Assembly: GCA_964404985.1 (NCBI GenBank)
Contig: CAYOMD010000035.1
Coordinates: forward strand, 1-18,237
DNA from: Hankyongella sp964404985
GTDB taxonomy: Bacteria > Pseudomonadota > Alphaproteobacteria > Sphingomonadales > Sphingomonadaceae
Direction of reading: 5' to 3'
Length of the DNA stretch: 18,237 nucleotides
The notes under the pieces are model-generated. The model was not told the origin of the DNA. It made no database searches and saw only the letters and a list, made by a program, of their open reading frames with translations. Numbering within the stretch: position 1 is the stretch's first letter; every line of letters starts with the position of its first letter. This document shows, piece by piece, positions 5,444 through 13,280 of the stretch. The translations under genes and the position numbers were made by a program.

Positions 5444-8375
5444 GCACAACCTCCGTGCAGCGCAGGCAAAGGGTCGGGTGGTCGGACTGCTGGCCGACAT
5501 CGGGCAGGAACCGCCAGCAGCGATCACATTTCGCATGGCTGCACACCTGCGCGGTCGCCAAAGCCTCCGGACCTTCTGTGGTGGCAACGGAGGACACGAT
5601 GCAGATATCCGCGAAATCGACAGACTCAACCAGCGCCAGGTCGGCGGCCGGCGCGGTCAGATGAACGGCGGCTTGCGCGCTGGAGCCCAGCTCCTTGGCC
5701 CGACGCATCGGCTCGATCGCAGCGGTGACCAGCGTACGCAAGGCCCGCAGCCGGTCCCATGTGGTGCCGAGGGTGTCATCCCGCCATTCGCCCGGCACAT
5801 CCGGCCAGAGTTGCAGGTGGACGCTGTCGTCGTCCGAGGGGAAGCGGGTCAGCCAGACTTCCTCCATGGTGAACACCAGGATCGGCGCGAGCCAGGTGGT
5901 CAGGCAGTAGAAGACCTTGTCCAGAACCGTGCGGCACGCGCGCCGCTTGAGGCTCGTCGCGGCATCGCAATACAGGCTGTCCTTGCGGATATCGAAGTAG
6001 AAAGCGGACAGATCGTTGACGCAGAACTCGAACAGTGCCCGGGTAAAGGGGTTGAAGCTGAAATCGCGGGCGTTGGCGCGCAGCTGCTCGTCCAGCACCG
6101 CCAGACGGTGGAGCACCCAGCGCTCCAGCTCCGGCATGTCGGCCGGTGTCACGCGCTCGCTCTCCTCGAAGCCGTCGAGCGCGCCGAGCAGGAAGCGCAA
6201 GGTGTTACGCAGCTTGCGATAGGCCTCGGTCTGTGCGGCCAGAATATCCTTGCCGATGCGCTGGTCCTCGAAATAGTCGGTCGAGACCACCCACAGGCGC
6301 AGGATGTCTGCCCCGGCCTCGCCCACGACCTTCAGCGGGTCGATAGTGTTGCCCAGACTTTTGGACATCTTGCGACCGTCTGCATCCAGCGTGAAGCCAT
6401 GGGTCATCACCGCTTTGTAGGGTGCCCGGCCCCTGGTCCCGCTGCTCTCCAGCAGCGACGACTGGAACCAGCCGCGATGCTGGTCCGAGCCTTCGATGTA
6501 AAGGTCGGCGGGCCAGCGCTGGTCCGGCCAGGTGCCATTTTCCAGGGTGAACACATGGGTGCAGCCGCTGTCGAACCACACATCGAGGATGTCGCTGACC
6601 TTTTCATAGTCGGCGGCGTTATACTGGTCGCCCAGCAGGTCCTGAGCCGGGGTCGTGAACCAGCCTTCGACGCCGCTCTGCTTCACCGCCGCGACGATGC
6701 GGGCGTTGACCGCCGGGTCGGTCAGGTACTGGCCGGTGCGGATGTCAACGAACAGGGTGATGGGCACCCCCCAGGCGCGCTGGCGACTGAGCACCCAGTC
6801 CGGCCGGCCCTCGACCATCGCGCGGATGCGGTTGCGGCCCGTCGCCGGCACGAAGCGCGTGTCGTCGATAGCGGCCAGCGCGGTCTGGCGAAGCGGTTGC
6901 GGCGCGCGGTCCATCGGTACGAACCACTGGGGCGTACAGCGGAAGATCAGCTTGGCCTTGGAGCGCCAGGAGTGCGGGTAGCTGTGCGGGTAGTCGCTGG
7001 CCGCCAGCAGCGCGCCCGATGCAGCCAGCGCCTCGCAGACCATGGCCTTCTTGTCACCCGGCTTGCCGTTGACGTCATAGACGTGGCGGCTGCCGACCAG
7101 CGGCCAGTCGGCGCGGTACTTGCCGTCCGGCTGCACGATGAACACCGGTTCGATCCCGTGCTGCTTGCACAGCCAGAAGTCATCCTCCCCGTGGTCGGGC
7201 GCCATGTGCACGAAGCCGGTGCCCTGGTCGGTGGTCACGAAGTCGCCGGGCAGCAGGGGCCGGGGGGCGGCGAAAAAGGCGCGGATGTCGTCGCTGACAG
7301 GCCCACCCCGGCCTTCGGCCACCCCTCCCGCAAGCGGGAAGGGAGAGGTGGCGTCTATCTCCCCTCCCTTCCCAAGGGAGGGGTCGGCGGAGCCGGGGGT
7401 GGGTGTACGGTCTTCATCGGGCGCACGTGCGCATGACGACAGGTCCGCCCACGGGTGCGCGCAGGTGGTCCCTTCGAGGTCAGTGCCGGCAAAGCGAGAC
7501 CCTATAGCTGTAAGGGCGCCGATGCGTGCCGCTGCGGCTTCCACCAGCGGGGTTGCCACGATCACCCGGCGACCGTCCGTCTGCGTCAGAAGCTGGTACT
7601 CCACCTCCGGGCCATAGGCGATGGCGCGGTTGACCGGGATGGTCCAGGGCGTGGTGGTCCAGATGACCACATACGCGCCGACCAGGTCCGGGCGCTTCGG
7701 GCATGCGAGGATCGGGAACGCCACATCGATCTGGGTCGATACGATGTCGTGGTATTCGACCTCGGCCTCGGCGAGCGCAGTCTTCTCGACCGGCGACCAC
7801 ATGACCGGCTTGGCACCCCGGTACAACTGCCCGCTCTCGGCAAACTTCAGCAGTTCGGCGACGATGGTTGCCTCGGCGTCATAGGCCATCGTCAGGTAAG
7901 GGTTGTCCCAGTCCGCGCTGATGCCCAGCCGCTTGAACTGTTCGCGCTGGGTATCAACCCAGTGCCGGGCGTAGGCGCGGCATTCGGCGCGGAAGGCGGC
8001 ACCCTCCACCTCGTCCTTGTTTTTGCCCTGCTTGCGGTATTGCTCCTCGATCTTCCACTCGATCGGCAGGCCATGGCAGTCCCAGCCGGGCACATAGGGG
8101 GCATCCTTGCCCATCATCTGCTGCGAGCGGACTATGATGTCTTTCAGCGTCTTGTTCAGCGCATGGCCGATATGGATGTCGCCGTTCGCATAGGGCGGGC
8201 CATCGTGGAGGATGAATTTCTCCCGCCCCGCTCCGGCCGCACGGAGCCGCTGATACAGGCCCATCGCCTGCCAGCGCGCCAGCCATTGCGGCTCTGCCTG
8301 CGCCAGCCCGGCCTTCATCGGCAGGTCGGTCTTGGGCAGGAACACGGTGTCGCGGTAATCGGGGGTATCGGTCAT
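5436..8375 (-). CDS. ileS: Isoleucyl-tRNA synthetase, with a palindromic insert in its editing region
   Basis: IleRS charges tRNA-Ile in the cytoplasm and edits mischarged valine. The 979 residues include the HIGH motif (68-71), the editing domain (WTTTPWTIPVNRAIAY through DQGTGFVHMAPDHGEDD), KMSKS (669-673) and a C-terminal zinc finger (CxxC in CDRCW and CLRC). The start MTDTPDYRDTVFLPKTDLPMK fits the family; the longer upstream frame is non-conserved. No Shine-Dalgarno is visible before the ATG. The protein is somewhat longer than typical (~930-960) because of extra residues around 310-360 in the editing domain, of which 34 codons are a palindromic repeat. All catalytic signatures are intact, so the enzyme is probably functional. 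Confidence 0.97.
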   Translation of the reverse strand: MTDTPDYRDTVFLPKTDLPMKAGLAQAEPQWLARWQAMGLYQRLRAAGAGREKFILHDGPPYANGDIHIGHALNKTLKDIIVRSQQMMGKDAPYVPGWDCHGLPIEWKIEEQYRKQGKNKDEVEGAAFRAECRAYARHWVDTQREQFKRLGISADWDNPYLTMAYDAEATIVAELLKFAESGQLYRGAKPVMWSPVEKTALAEAEVEYHDIVSTQIDVAFPILACPKRPDLVGAYVVIWTTTPWTIPVNRAIAYGPEVEYQLLTQTDGRRVIVATPLVEAAAARIGALTAIGSRFAGTDLEGTTCAHPWADLSSCARAPDEDRTPTPGSADPSLGKGGEIDATSPFPLAGGVAEGRGGPVSDDIRAFFAAPRPLLPGDFVTTDQGTGFVHMAPDHGEDDFWLCKQHGIEPVFIVQPDGKYRADWPLVGSRHVYDVNGKPGDKKAMVCEALAASGALLAASDYPHSYPHSWRSKAKLIFRCTPQWFVPMDRAPQPLRQTALAAIDDTRFVPATGRNRIRAMVEGRPDWVLSRQRAWGVPITLFVDIRTGQYLTDPAVNARIVAAVKQSGVEGWFTTPAQDLLGDQYNAADYEKVSDILDVWFDSGCTHVFTLENGTWPDQRWPADLYIEGSDQHRGWFQSSLLESSGTRGRAPYKAVMTHGFTLDADGRKMSKSLGNTIDPLKVVGEAGADILRLWVVSTDYFEDQRIGKDILAAQTEAYRKLRNTLRFLLGALDGFEESERVTPADMPELERWVLHRLAVLDEQLRANARDFSFNPFTRALFEFCVNDLSAFYFDIRKDSLYCDAATSLKRRACRTVLDKVFYCLTTWLAPILVFTMEEVWLTRFPSDDDSVHLQLWPDVPGEWRDDTLGTTWDRLRALRTLVTAAIEPMRRAKELGSSAQAAVHLTAPAADLALVESVDFADICIVSSVATTEGPEALATAQVCSHAKCDRCWRFLPDVGQQSDHPTLCLRCTEVVRG
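7302..7403. repeat. 102-bp palindromic repeat inserted in frame in ileS
   Basis: The outer arms CCCACCCCGGC (7302-7312) and GCCGGGGGTGGG (7392-7403) are inverted copies with one extra base. Two internal hairpins are CCCGC-AA-GCGGG, and CCCCTCCC/GGGAGGGG around a 7-nt loop. The composition (runs of CCCTCCC/GGGAGGG) differs from the surrounding coding sequence. It is exactly 34 codons on the ileS strand and encodes a Gly/Pro-rich stretch (SLGKGGEID...PLAGGVAEGRGG), with no stop. REP-like palindromes of this composition are dispersed in many Alphaproteobacteria. Confidence 0.8.
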
Positions 8376-8526
8376 GGCAATCAATCTGGTATGGCAATCT
8401 TGGAGACGTGAACCCGCGCTTGTAGCCAAGGCATGCGCCCCAAGTCGAGCACTGACATCGTCACCCCTTGTTCTTGGCCGGCAGGCGTGGCAGCGTCCCG
8501 GCAATAATACATCACGGGAGAGCATG

Positions 8527-10032
8527 ATGCGGGCATGGATAGCGCTGGCGGCGCTGGCGTGGGCAGGGGTTGCCCATGCGGCGGACGACAAGAAGGCGGA
8601 CGCACCCAAAGAGGTAGATGCCGCCATCCCGGCCCCGGTCGTCTCGGTGACGAAGCACAGCGGGCGCTTCAACAACCAGGTGGTGAACTACAAGGCGGTC
8701 GCCGGTGAGACCTACCTGAAGGACAAGGACGGCAAGCCCCTCGCGGCGATCTTCTCGACCGCCTATGTGAAAGAGGGCGTGGCCGATGCGACCAGCAGGC
8801 CGGTCACCTTTCTGTTCAACGGCGGGCCGGGTTCCGGCTCGCTGTGGCTGCACATGGGCGCATTCGGGCCCAAGCGTGTCGTGCTGCCGAGCGACGGCAA
8901 GGACGATGGCGCGCCGCCGTTCCGGATTGCTGACAATCCCGCAAGCCTGCTCGATGTAACCGACATCGTGTTCATCGATCCGGTCGGCACCGGGTTCAGC
9001 CGCGCGCTCGGCAAGACCGACCCGAAGGACTATTGGGGCGTAAGCAAGGACGCCCGCTCGATCGCCGCGTTCATCCGCATCTGGCTGAGCGAAAACGGCC
9101 GCTGGAACAGCCCAAAATATCTGGGCGGGGAAAGCTATGGCACCACCCGTTCGGCAGCGGTCGCCAACGAACTGGAAGGGCGCTACAACGACGTGGCGCT
9201 TAACGGCATCATCCTGATCTCGACCATCCTCGATTTCGGCCTGCAGGCGGAAGTGCCGGGCAACGAGATGGCCTATATCGTCAATGTACCGTCCATGGCG
9301 GCGACGGCGCTCTACCACGGCAAGGTTGCCGGCAAGCCGGAGACGGAAGGCTTCATCGAAGAAGCCCGCCAGTTCGCGCTTGGCCCCTACGCCGCTGCGC
9401 TGCTCAAAGGTAACAAGCTGAAGGGTGATGAACGGGCACAGGTCCGCGCCCAGCTTGCCCGCTTCACCGGCCTGTCGGAGCAGTATCTGGAAAATACCGA
9501 CCTGCGGGTGACACCGGGGCGTTTCTACAAGGAACTGCTGCGCGACCGCGGACTGACCGTCGGACGGCTGGATGCGCGCTACACCGGCAAGGATTACGAC
9601 AACGCCGGCGAGGAACCGGATAACGACCCAAGCTTCTATGGCATCGACGCCGGCTACACGGCTGCCGTCAACGCCCACATCCGCGATACGCTCAAATTCT
9701 CCCCCGAGCGCCAGTACGTCACCATCGGCGGCGTGCGCGACTGGGACTGGAAGCTGGAGGGTGCCGGGCGCGACCAGGAAGTCTACATGAACGTTACGCC
9801 CTATCTCGCGCGGGCGATGCGGGAGAACAGCGGGCTGCGCACCTTCGTGGCGCAAGGCTATTATGATTTCGCAACGCCGTTCTTTGCGGCTGAGTATTCG
9901 CTCTCCCGTACCGGCGTGCCGGCGGACCGTGTGCAGTTTGAATATTACGGCTCTGGCCACATGATGTATGTGCGCGACGCGGACCTGACCAAGCTGTGCA
10001 ACGACGTCCGGGCGTTCATCCAGTCACGGTAA
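8527..10032 (+). CDS. Secreted S10 family serine carboxypeptidase
   Basis: The 501-residue product has a cleavable signal peptide (MRAWIALAALAWAGVAHA), so it is likely periplasmic or secreted. It belongs to peptidase family S10 (alpha/beta hydrolase fold), which removes C-terminal residues from peptides. The motifs are FNGGPGSGSLWLHMGAFGP, the nucleophile Ser203 in GESYG, Asp447 in GYYDFATPF and His478 in GSGHMMY, a complete catalytic triad. Two ATGs are adjacent (8524, 8527); the GGGAG at 8516-8520 is better spaced for 8527. It is divergent from ileS over about 150 bp, which must hold both promoters, though I see no clear -35/-10 pair. It stops 5 bp from the convergent toxin gene. Confidence 0.93.
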   Translation: MRAWIALAALAWAGVAHAADDKKADAPKEVDAAIPAPVVSVTKHSGRFNNQVVNYKAVAGETYLKDKDGKPLAAIFSTAYVKEGVADATSRPVTFLFNGGPGSGSLWLHMGAFGPKRVVLPSDGKDDGAPPFRIADNPASLLDVTDIVFIDPVGTGFSRALGKTDPKDYWGVSKDARSIAAFIRIWLSENGRWNSPKYLGGESYGTTRSAAVANELEGRYNDVALNGIILISTILDFGLQAEVPGNEMAYIVNVPSMAATALYHGKVAGKPETEGFIEEARQFALGPYAAALLKGNKLKGDERAQVRAQLARFTGLSEQYLENTDLRVTPGRFYKELLRDRGLTVGRLDARYTGKDYDNAGEEPDNDPSFYGIDAGYTAAVNAHIRDTLKFSPERQYVTIGGVRDWDWKLEGAGRDQEVYMNVTPYLARAMRENSGLRTFVAQGYYDFATPFFAAEYSLSRTGVPADRVQFEYYGSGHMMYVRDADLTKLCNDVRAFIQSR

Positions 10033-10037
10033 GGACA

Positions 10038-10370
10038 TCAGGGGCGCACGAGCCGCTGCTCCAATAGCTGGCGCATGTTTCTGCGACCATCCGCGATCAG
10101 GACGATGTAAGCCGTATCGTCTATGACGCGGTAGACGAGGCGGTATGGCGCGATGATGAGCTGGCGATAGTCCCTGATGCCGAGTGCGGCCAGCTCAGGC
10201 GGAACAGGGCCACGCTCCGGGTAAGTCTCCAGGGATTGGGCGGCATCCAGCACGCGCGCAAGCAGTGCATCCGCGTCAAGTTCGCTGCGAGGTTGCAGCA
10301 GATAGCGATGGATCAGGCTTAAGTCCTGCTCTGCCCCGAGTGTCAGTTCAACGCGCAGGCGAGCGGGCAC
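10038..10370 (-). CDS. Type II toxin, RelE/ParE superfamily
   Basis: The 110-residue product matches the RelE/ParE plan. An N-terminal helix pair (LTLGAEQDLSLIHRYL) leads to YPERGPVPPELAALGIRDYRQLIIAPYRLVYRVIDDTAYIVLIADGRR, with the family pattern of a central basic beta-sheet (R-Q-L, YRLVYR) and a terminal helix. ParE members poison gyrase and RelE members cleave mRNA on the ribosome; the sequence alone does not separate them. The start is a GTG with a poor ribosome site, and it overlaps the antitoxin gene by 23 bp, typical of coupled toxin translation. Confidence 0.88.
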   Translation of the reverse strand: MPARLRVELTLGAEQDLSLIHRYLLQPRSELDADALLARVLDAAQSLETYPERGPVPPELAALGIRDYRQLIIAPYRLVYRVIDDTAYIVLIADGRRNMRQLLEQRLVRP

Positions 10371-10620
10371 CTTGGCGCAGCCTTTCTACCACGTCGGACA
10401 CAGAGCTGGTCCGGCCGGTCTCGATATCCTTCATGCCGAGCGCCAGCAGTTTCAGCAGTGCCAGCGTTTCAGCCGTTTCTTCGTAGGATGCGATATCCTG
10501 CAGCACGGCCCTGGCCTCGCCGTTTTGCGTGATGATCATGGGCTCGCCGCCAGCCGCCAGATCACTCAGGACCTCGGCAGCATTCGCTTTCAGGTAGCTG
10601 ATGGGTCGAATTTGGGTCAT
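10348..10620 (-). CDS. Type II antitoxin, Phd/YefM family
   Basis: The 90-residue protein begins MTQIRPISYLKANAAEVLSDLA and continues GGEPMIITQNGEARAVLQDIASYEE, the classic Phd/YefM N-terminal DNA-binding domain. The C-terminal half (LLKLLALGMKDIETGR...VVERLRQG) would wrap the toxin. The ATG at 10620 is preferred over a GTG two codons upstream because AAGGG lies 6 bp before it. The family usually represses its own promoter, together with the toxin; a 62-bp gap separates it from bioB, enough for such an operator, though no obvious palindrome stands out. Confidence 0.88.
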   Translation of the reverse strand: MTQIRPISYLKANAAEVLSDLAAGGEPMIITQNGEARAVLQDIASYEETAETLALLKLLALGMKDIETGRTSSVSDVVERLRQGARSPAR

Positions 10621-10682
10621 CGGCACCCTTGCTTGGCCAAGACTGATAATGGACTGAATATAGTCCGCTTGGTCTGGCGCGT

Positions 10683-11627
10683 CTAGACTGCCACCAGGCC
10701 CAGGCGCTCGAACAGCGCGGCATCACGACCCTGCGAGGGGTTAGGCGTGGTCAGCAGCTGTTCGCCGTAAAAAATCGAGTTGGCCCCGGCGAGGAAACAC
10801 AATGCCTGCGTGGAGTCCGACATGGTCTCGCGGCCGGCGGACAGCCGCACGACCGACGCCGGCATGGCAATACGCGCAACCGCGATGGTGCGCACGAACT
10901 CCAGCGCGTCCAGTTCCGGCGTGTCGCCGAGCGGGGTGCCTTTCACGGCCACCAGCTGGTTGATCGGCACCGAGCGCGGGTGTTCGGGAAGCGTTGCCAG
11001 CGCCAGAATCATGCCGACCCGGTCAGCGCGGGTCTCGCCCATGCCAACGATGCCGCCGCAGCAGACGTGGATACCGGCATCCCGCACATGGCCGAGTGTC
11101 TCCAGCCGCTCCTCGAAAGTCCGGGTGGTGATGATGTCGCGGTAATAGTCCGGCGAGGTGTCGATGTTGTGGTTGTAATAGTCGAGCCCGGCGTCCGCGA
11201 GGCGCTGCGCCTGGCGTGCCTCCAGCATGCCGAGCGTCACGCAGGTCTCAAGCCCCAGCGCCTTCACGCCTGTCACCATGTCCGCGACGGTCTCCAGGTC
11301 CTTGTCCTTCGGGCGGGTCCAGGCCGCACCCATGCAGAAGCGGGTGGCACCGTTCGCCTTGGCGGCGCGGGCCCGCTCCAGCACGGTGTCGAGGTCCATC
11401 AGCTTGGTGGCATCCAGCCCGACGTCTTTGGCGTATTTGGCCGACTGCGGACAATAGGCGCAGTCCTCCGCGCAGCCGCCGGTCTTGATGGACAGCAACT
11501 GGGAGCGCTGCACCGCGTTCGGCTGGTGGTGCTCGCGGTGGATCGTCTGCGCGGTGTGCAGCAGGTCGAGGAATGGCAGGTCGAAGAGGGCTGCCAGTTC
11601 GGCGGCGGTCCAGTCATGGCGAATCAT
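10683..11627 (-). CDS. bioB: Biotin synthase BioB
   Basis: BioB inserts sulfur into dethiobiotin to make biotin, as a radical-SAM enzyme in the cytoplasm. The 314 residues contain the radical-SAM Cys triad C52/C56/C59 (CAEDCAYC), the [2Fe-2S] ligands C98, C129 and C189, and R261 in VVRLSAGRETMS, all at positions matching the family. The start MIRHDWTAAELAALF follows the ribF stop by 4 bp; a much longer upstream reading frame is antisense-free noise in ribF. No other bio gene is in the window, so it is an isolated biotin gene. Confidence 0.97.
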   Translation of the reverse strand: MIRHDWTAAELAALFDLPFLDLLHTAQTIHREHHQPNAVQRSQLLSIKTGGCAEDCAYCPQSAKYAKDVGLDATKLMDLDTVLERARAAKANGATRFCMGAAWTRPKDKDLETVADMVTGVKALGLETCVTLGMLEARQAQRLADAGLDYYNHNIDTSPDYYRDIITTRTFEERLETLGHVRDAGIHVCCGGIVGMGETRADRVGMILALATLPEHPRSVPINQLVAVKGTPLGDTPELDALEFVRTIAVARIAMPASVVRLSAGRETMSDSTQALCFLAGANSIFYGEQLLTTPNPSQGRDAALFERLGLVAV

Positions 11628-11631
11628 CGGG

Positions 11632-12639
11632 TCAATCCTGAGAAGTGTTGGCCGGGAAACGGTCTGCAGCATGGCTCGGTTGGGCCAGCATGGCACGGGC
11701 CTCCTGGGCATCGGCAGCAATCTGCACCTGCAGCTCGGCAAGCCCGGCAAAGCGACGCTCCGGCCGGATAAAGGCAACCAGTTCGACCGTAATTGCCTGG
11801 TTGTATAGATCCCCGGCAAAATCGAACAGGTGCGCCTCCAGCAGTTCGCGCGCCGGCTGGATTGTCGGGCGCAGGCCGATATTGGCGACACCGTCATAAC
11901 GGCGACCATCGGCGAGCCGCACGCGAACGGCGTAAACACCGTAACGCGGGCGCAGAACATCCTGGAGTGCGACATTCGCAGTCGGGAAGGCGAGCTTATG
12001 CCCGCGCTGGTCTCCCGGTTCGACCTGGCCGCGAATCGACCACCAACGCCCGAGCATGAGTGCCGCCTGTTCCGGTGCACCAGTCTCCAGGCAGGCGCGC
12101 ACCCGCGTGGAGGAGATAATCTGCCCATCATCGCCACACACAGGAGGCACGACGCCGGACGATATGCCATAGCGTGCACCGAGGTCAGCCAGAACGACCG
12201 CGTTGCCCATGCGGGCACGCCCGAAAGTGAAATCGTCCCCCGTCACCACACCGCGCAGACCCAGTTGCCGGGCCAGGACCTCGGACACGAAAGCCTCTGG
12301 CGCAAGCGGCGAGACGTCAGCAAAATTCAGCACGAGTACCGCGTCGGCGCCCAGTGCCCGGATCGCCTCTGCCTTGTGTGCGACCGGAGTGAGCAGGAAC
12401 GGTGCGGAGTCGGGCCGGAAAAAACGGGAGGGATGCGGGTCAAACGTCAGCACCAGCCATGGCACGCCTGCAGCCCTTGCCCGCTGGCCGGCGGCGCGGA
12501 TTACCGCCTGATGCCCTTTGTGGACACCATCGAAATTGCCCAGTGCTGCCACCCCGCCACGCAGCGGGGCGGGCAGGGCCTCTGCGCCGCCGAGGTGAAG
12601 GACGTCAGAAAGTGCCGGGAAAGATTGGGAGAGCGTCAT
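11632..12639 (-). CDS. ribF: Bifunctional riboflavin kinase/FAD synthetase RibF
   Basis: RibF phosphorylates riboflavin to FMN and adenylylates it to FAD. The 335-residue protein has the N-terminal FAD synthetase nucleotidyltransferase (LGNFDGVHKGHQAVIRAA; later ISSTRVRACL) and the C-terminal flavokinase (GHKLAFPTANV, YGVYAVRV, GVANIGLRPTI). The ATG at 12639 gives a family-typical start (MTLSQSFPALSDV); a GTG six codons upstream is also possible, and neither has a clear ribosome site. ribF usually stands just before ileS in Proteobacteria, but here bioB, a toxin pair and the S10 gene lie between. It is divergent from the CheY-like gene. Confidence 0.95.
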   Translation of the reverse strand: MTLSQSFPALSDVLHLGGAEALPAPLRGGVAALGNFDGVHKGHQAVIRAAGQRARAAGVPWLVLTFDPHPSRFFRPDSAPFLLTPVAHKAEAIRALGADAVLVLNFADVSPLAPEAFVSEVLARQLGLRGVVTGDDFTFGRARMGNAVVLADLGARYGISSGVVPPVCGDDGQIISSTRVRACLETGAPEQAALMLGRWWSIRGQVEPGDQRGHKLAFPTANVALQDVLRPRYGVYAVRVRLADGRRYDGVANIGLRPTIQPARELLEAHLFDFAGDLYNQAITVELVAFIRPERRFAGLAELQVQIAADAQEARAMLAQPSHAADRFPANTSQD

Positions 12640-12802
12640 CGCGCGGACTATACGCACGCCTGGATGCGCCGCCAAGAGTCCGTACACCGCAAATGGCTTC
12701 TGCAGCTTAACCGATTTTTTAGCCGCGCGCTCTAGGTTGGCCCCTGTGCTGTGCGGGTGACCGGGCAGTTGTTGGGTTTCAATCGAGAAAGCGGGTGTCA
12801 CG

Positions 12803-13189
12803 ATGGCCGTTGATATGAACATGCCGATCCTGATCGTCGACGACTACAAGACGATGTTGCGGATCGTGCACAACCTTCTGAAGCAGGTTGGCTTTGATAA
12901 CATCGACGAGGCGACGGACGGCGCGATGGCGCTGACCAAGCTGCGCCGAAAGAAATATTCTCTGGTCATCTCCGACTGGAACATGGAGCCGATGACTGGC
13001 TATGAACTGCTGAAAGAAGTCCGCGCCGACGCGGAACTGAAAGACACGCCGTTCATCATGGTGACCGCCGAGTCGAAGACTGACAACGTGATCGCCGCCA
13101 AGAAGGCCGGCGTGAACAACTACATCGTCAAGCCGTTCAACGCCCAGACCCTGAAGCAGAAACTGACCGCCGTTCTCGGCGAGTTCTAA
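12803..13189 (+). CDS. Stand-alone CheY-type response regulator
   Basis: The 128-residue protein is a single receiver domain with no output domain. Key residues are present: acidic pair D13/D14, phospho-acceptor D58 (VISDWNME), T88 (MVTAES) and K110 (IVKPFN). It resembles CheY closely (WNMEPMTGYELL; VKAGVNNYIVKPF-like end), so it may act on the flagellar motor or relay phosphate to another receiver. No kinase or other chemotaxis gene is nearby. Start MAVDMNMPILIVDD at 12803; a later ATG (residue 5 or 7) cannot be excluded. A terminator follows it directly, so it is monocistronic. DivK-like regulators are an alternative. Confidence 0.92.
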   Translation: MAVDMNMPILIVDDYKTMLRIVHNLLKQVGFDNIDEATDGAMALTKLRRKKYSLVISDWNMEPMTGYELLKEVRADAELKDTPFIMVTAESKTDNVIAAKKAGVNNYIVKPFNAQTLKQKLTAVLGEF

Positions 13190-13215
13190 AGCATTCGACA
13201 CCCGTCGAGGCGTAC

Positions 13216-13257
13216 AACGCCGCGCTGCCACTGGCAGGCGCGGCGTTTGGCTTTTTC
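13216..13257 (+). terminator. Rho-independent terminator after the CheY-like gene
   Basis: The arm AACGCCGCGCTGCC at 13216-13229 pairs with GGCAGGCGCGGCGTTT (one-base bulge), leaving a 3-base loop, followed by a T5 run at 13252-13256. It lies 27 bp downstream of the stop codon and upstream of the ChrA start, so it should separate the two transcripts. Confidence 0.85.
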
Positions 13258-13280
13258 CGGCGCTGTGATAGGGCGAGCGC

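Noticed and set aside
7421..7432. 12-bp perfect palindrome GCGCACGTGCGC in ileS
   Set aside because: Short GC-rich palindromes are expected by chance in this composition and it lies inside coding sequence with no context for an operator.
5379..7436. 685-codon open frame on the + strand opposite ileS
   Set aside because: It is antisense to a certain gene, has no recognisable domain or ribosome site, and is explained by GC-rich codon usage leaving the opposite strand open.
8376..8526. Search for a T-box, riboswitch or clear promoter before ileS
   Set aside because: No terminator/antiterminator or T-box-like motif was seen; only a short repeated ATTGCC near the start codon.
8512..9960. 482-codon open frame on the minus strand opposite the S10 peptidase
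   Set aside because: Antisense to a gene with a full catalytic triad and signal peptide; composition is rich in Arg/His/Gln as expected for a shadow frame.
10621..10682. Search for an autoregulatory operator before the antitoxin
   Set aside because: No convincing inverted repeat stood out in the 62 bp.
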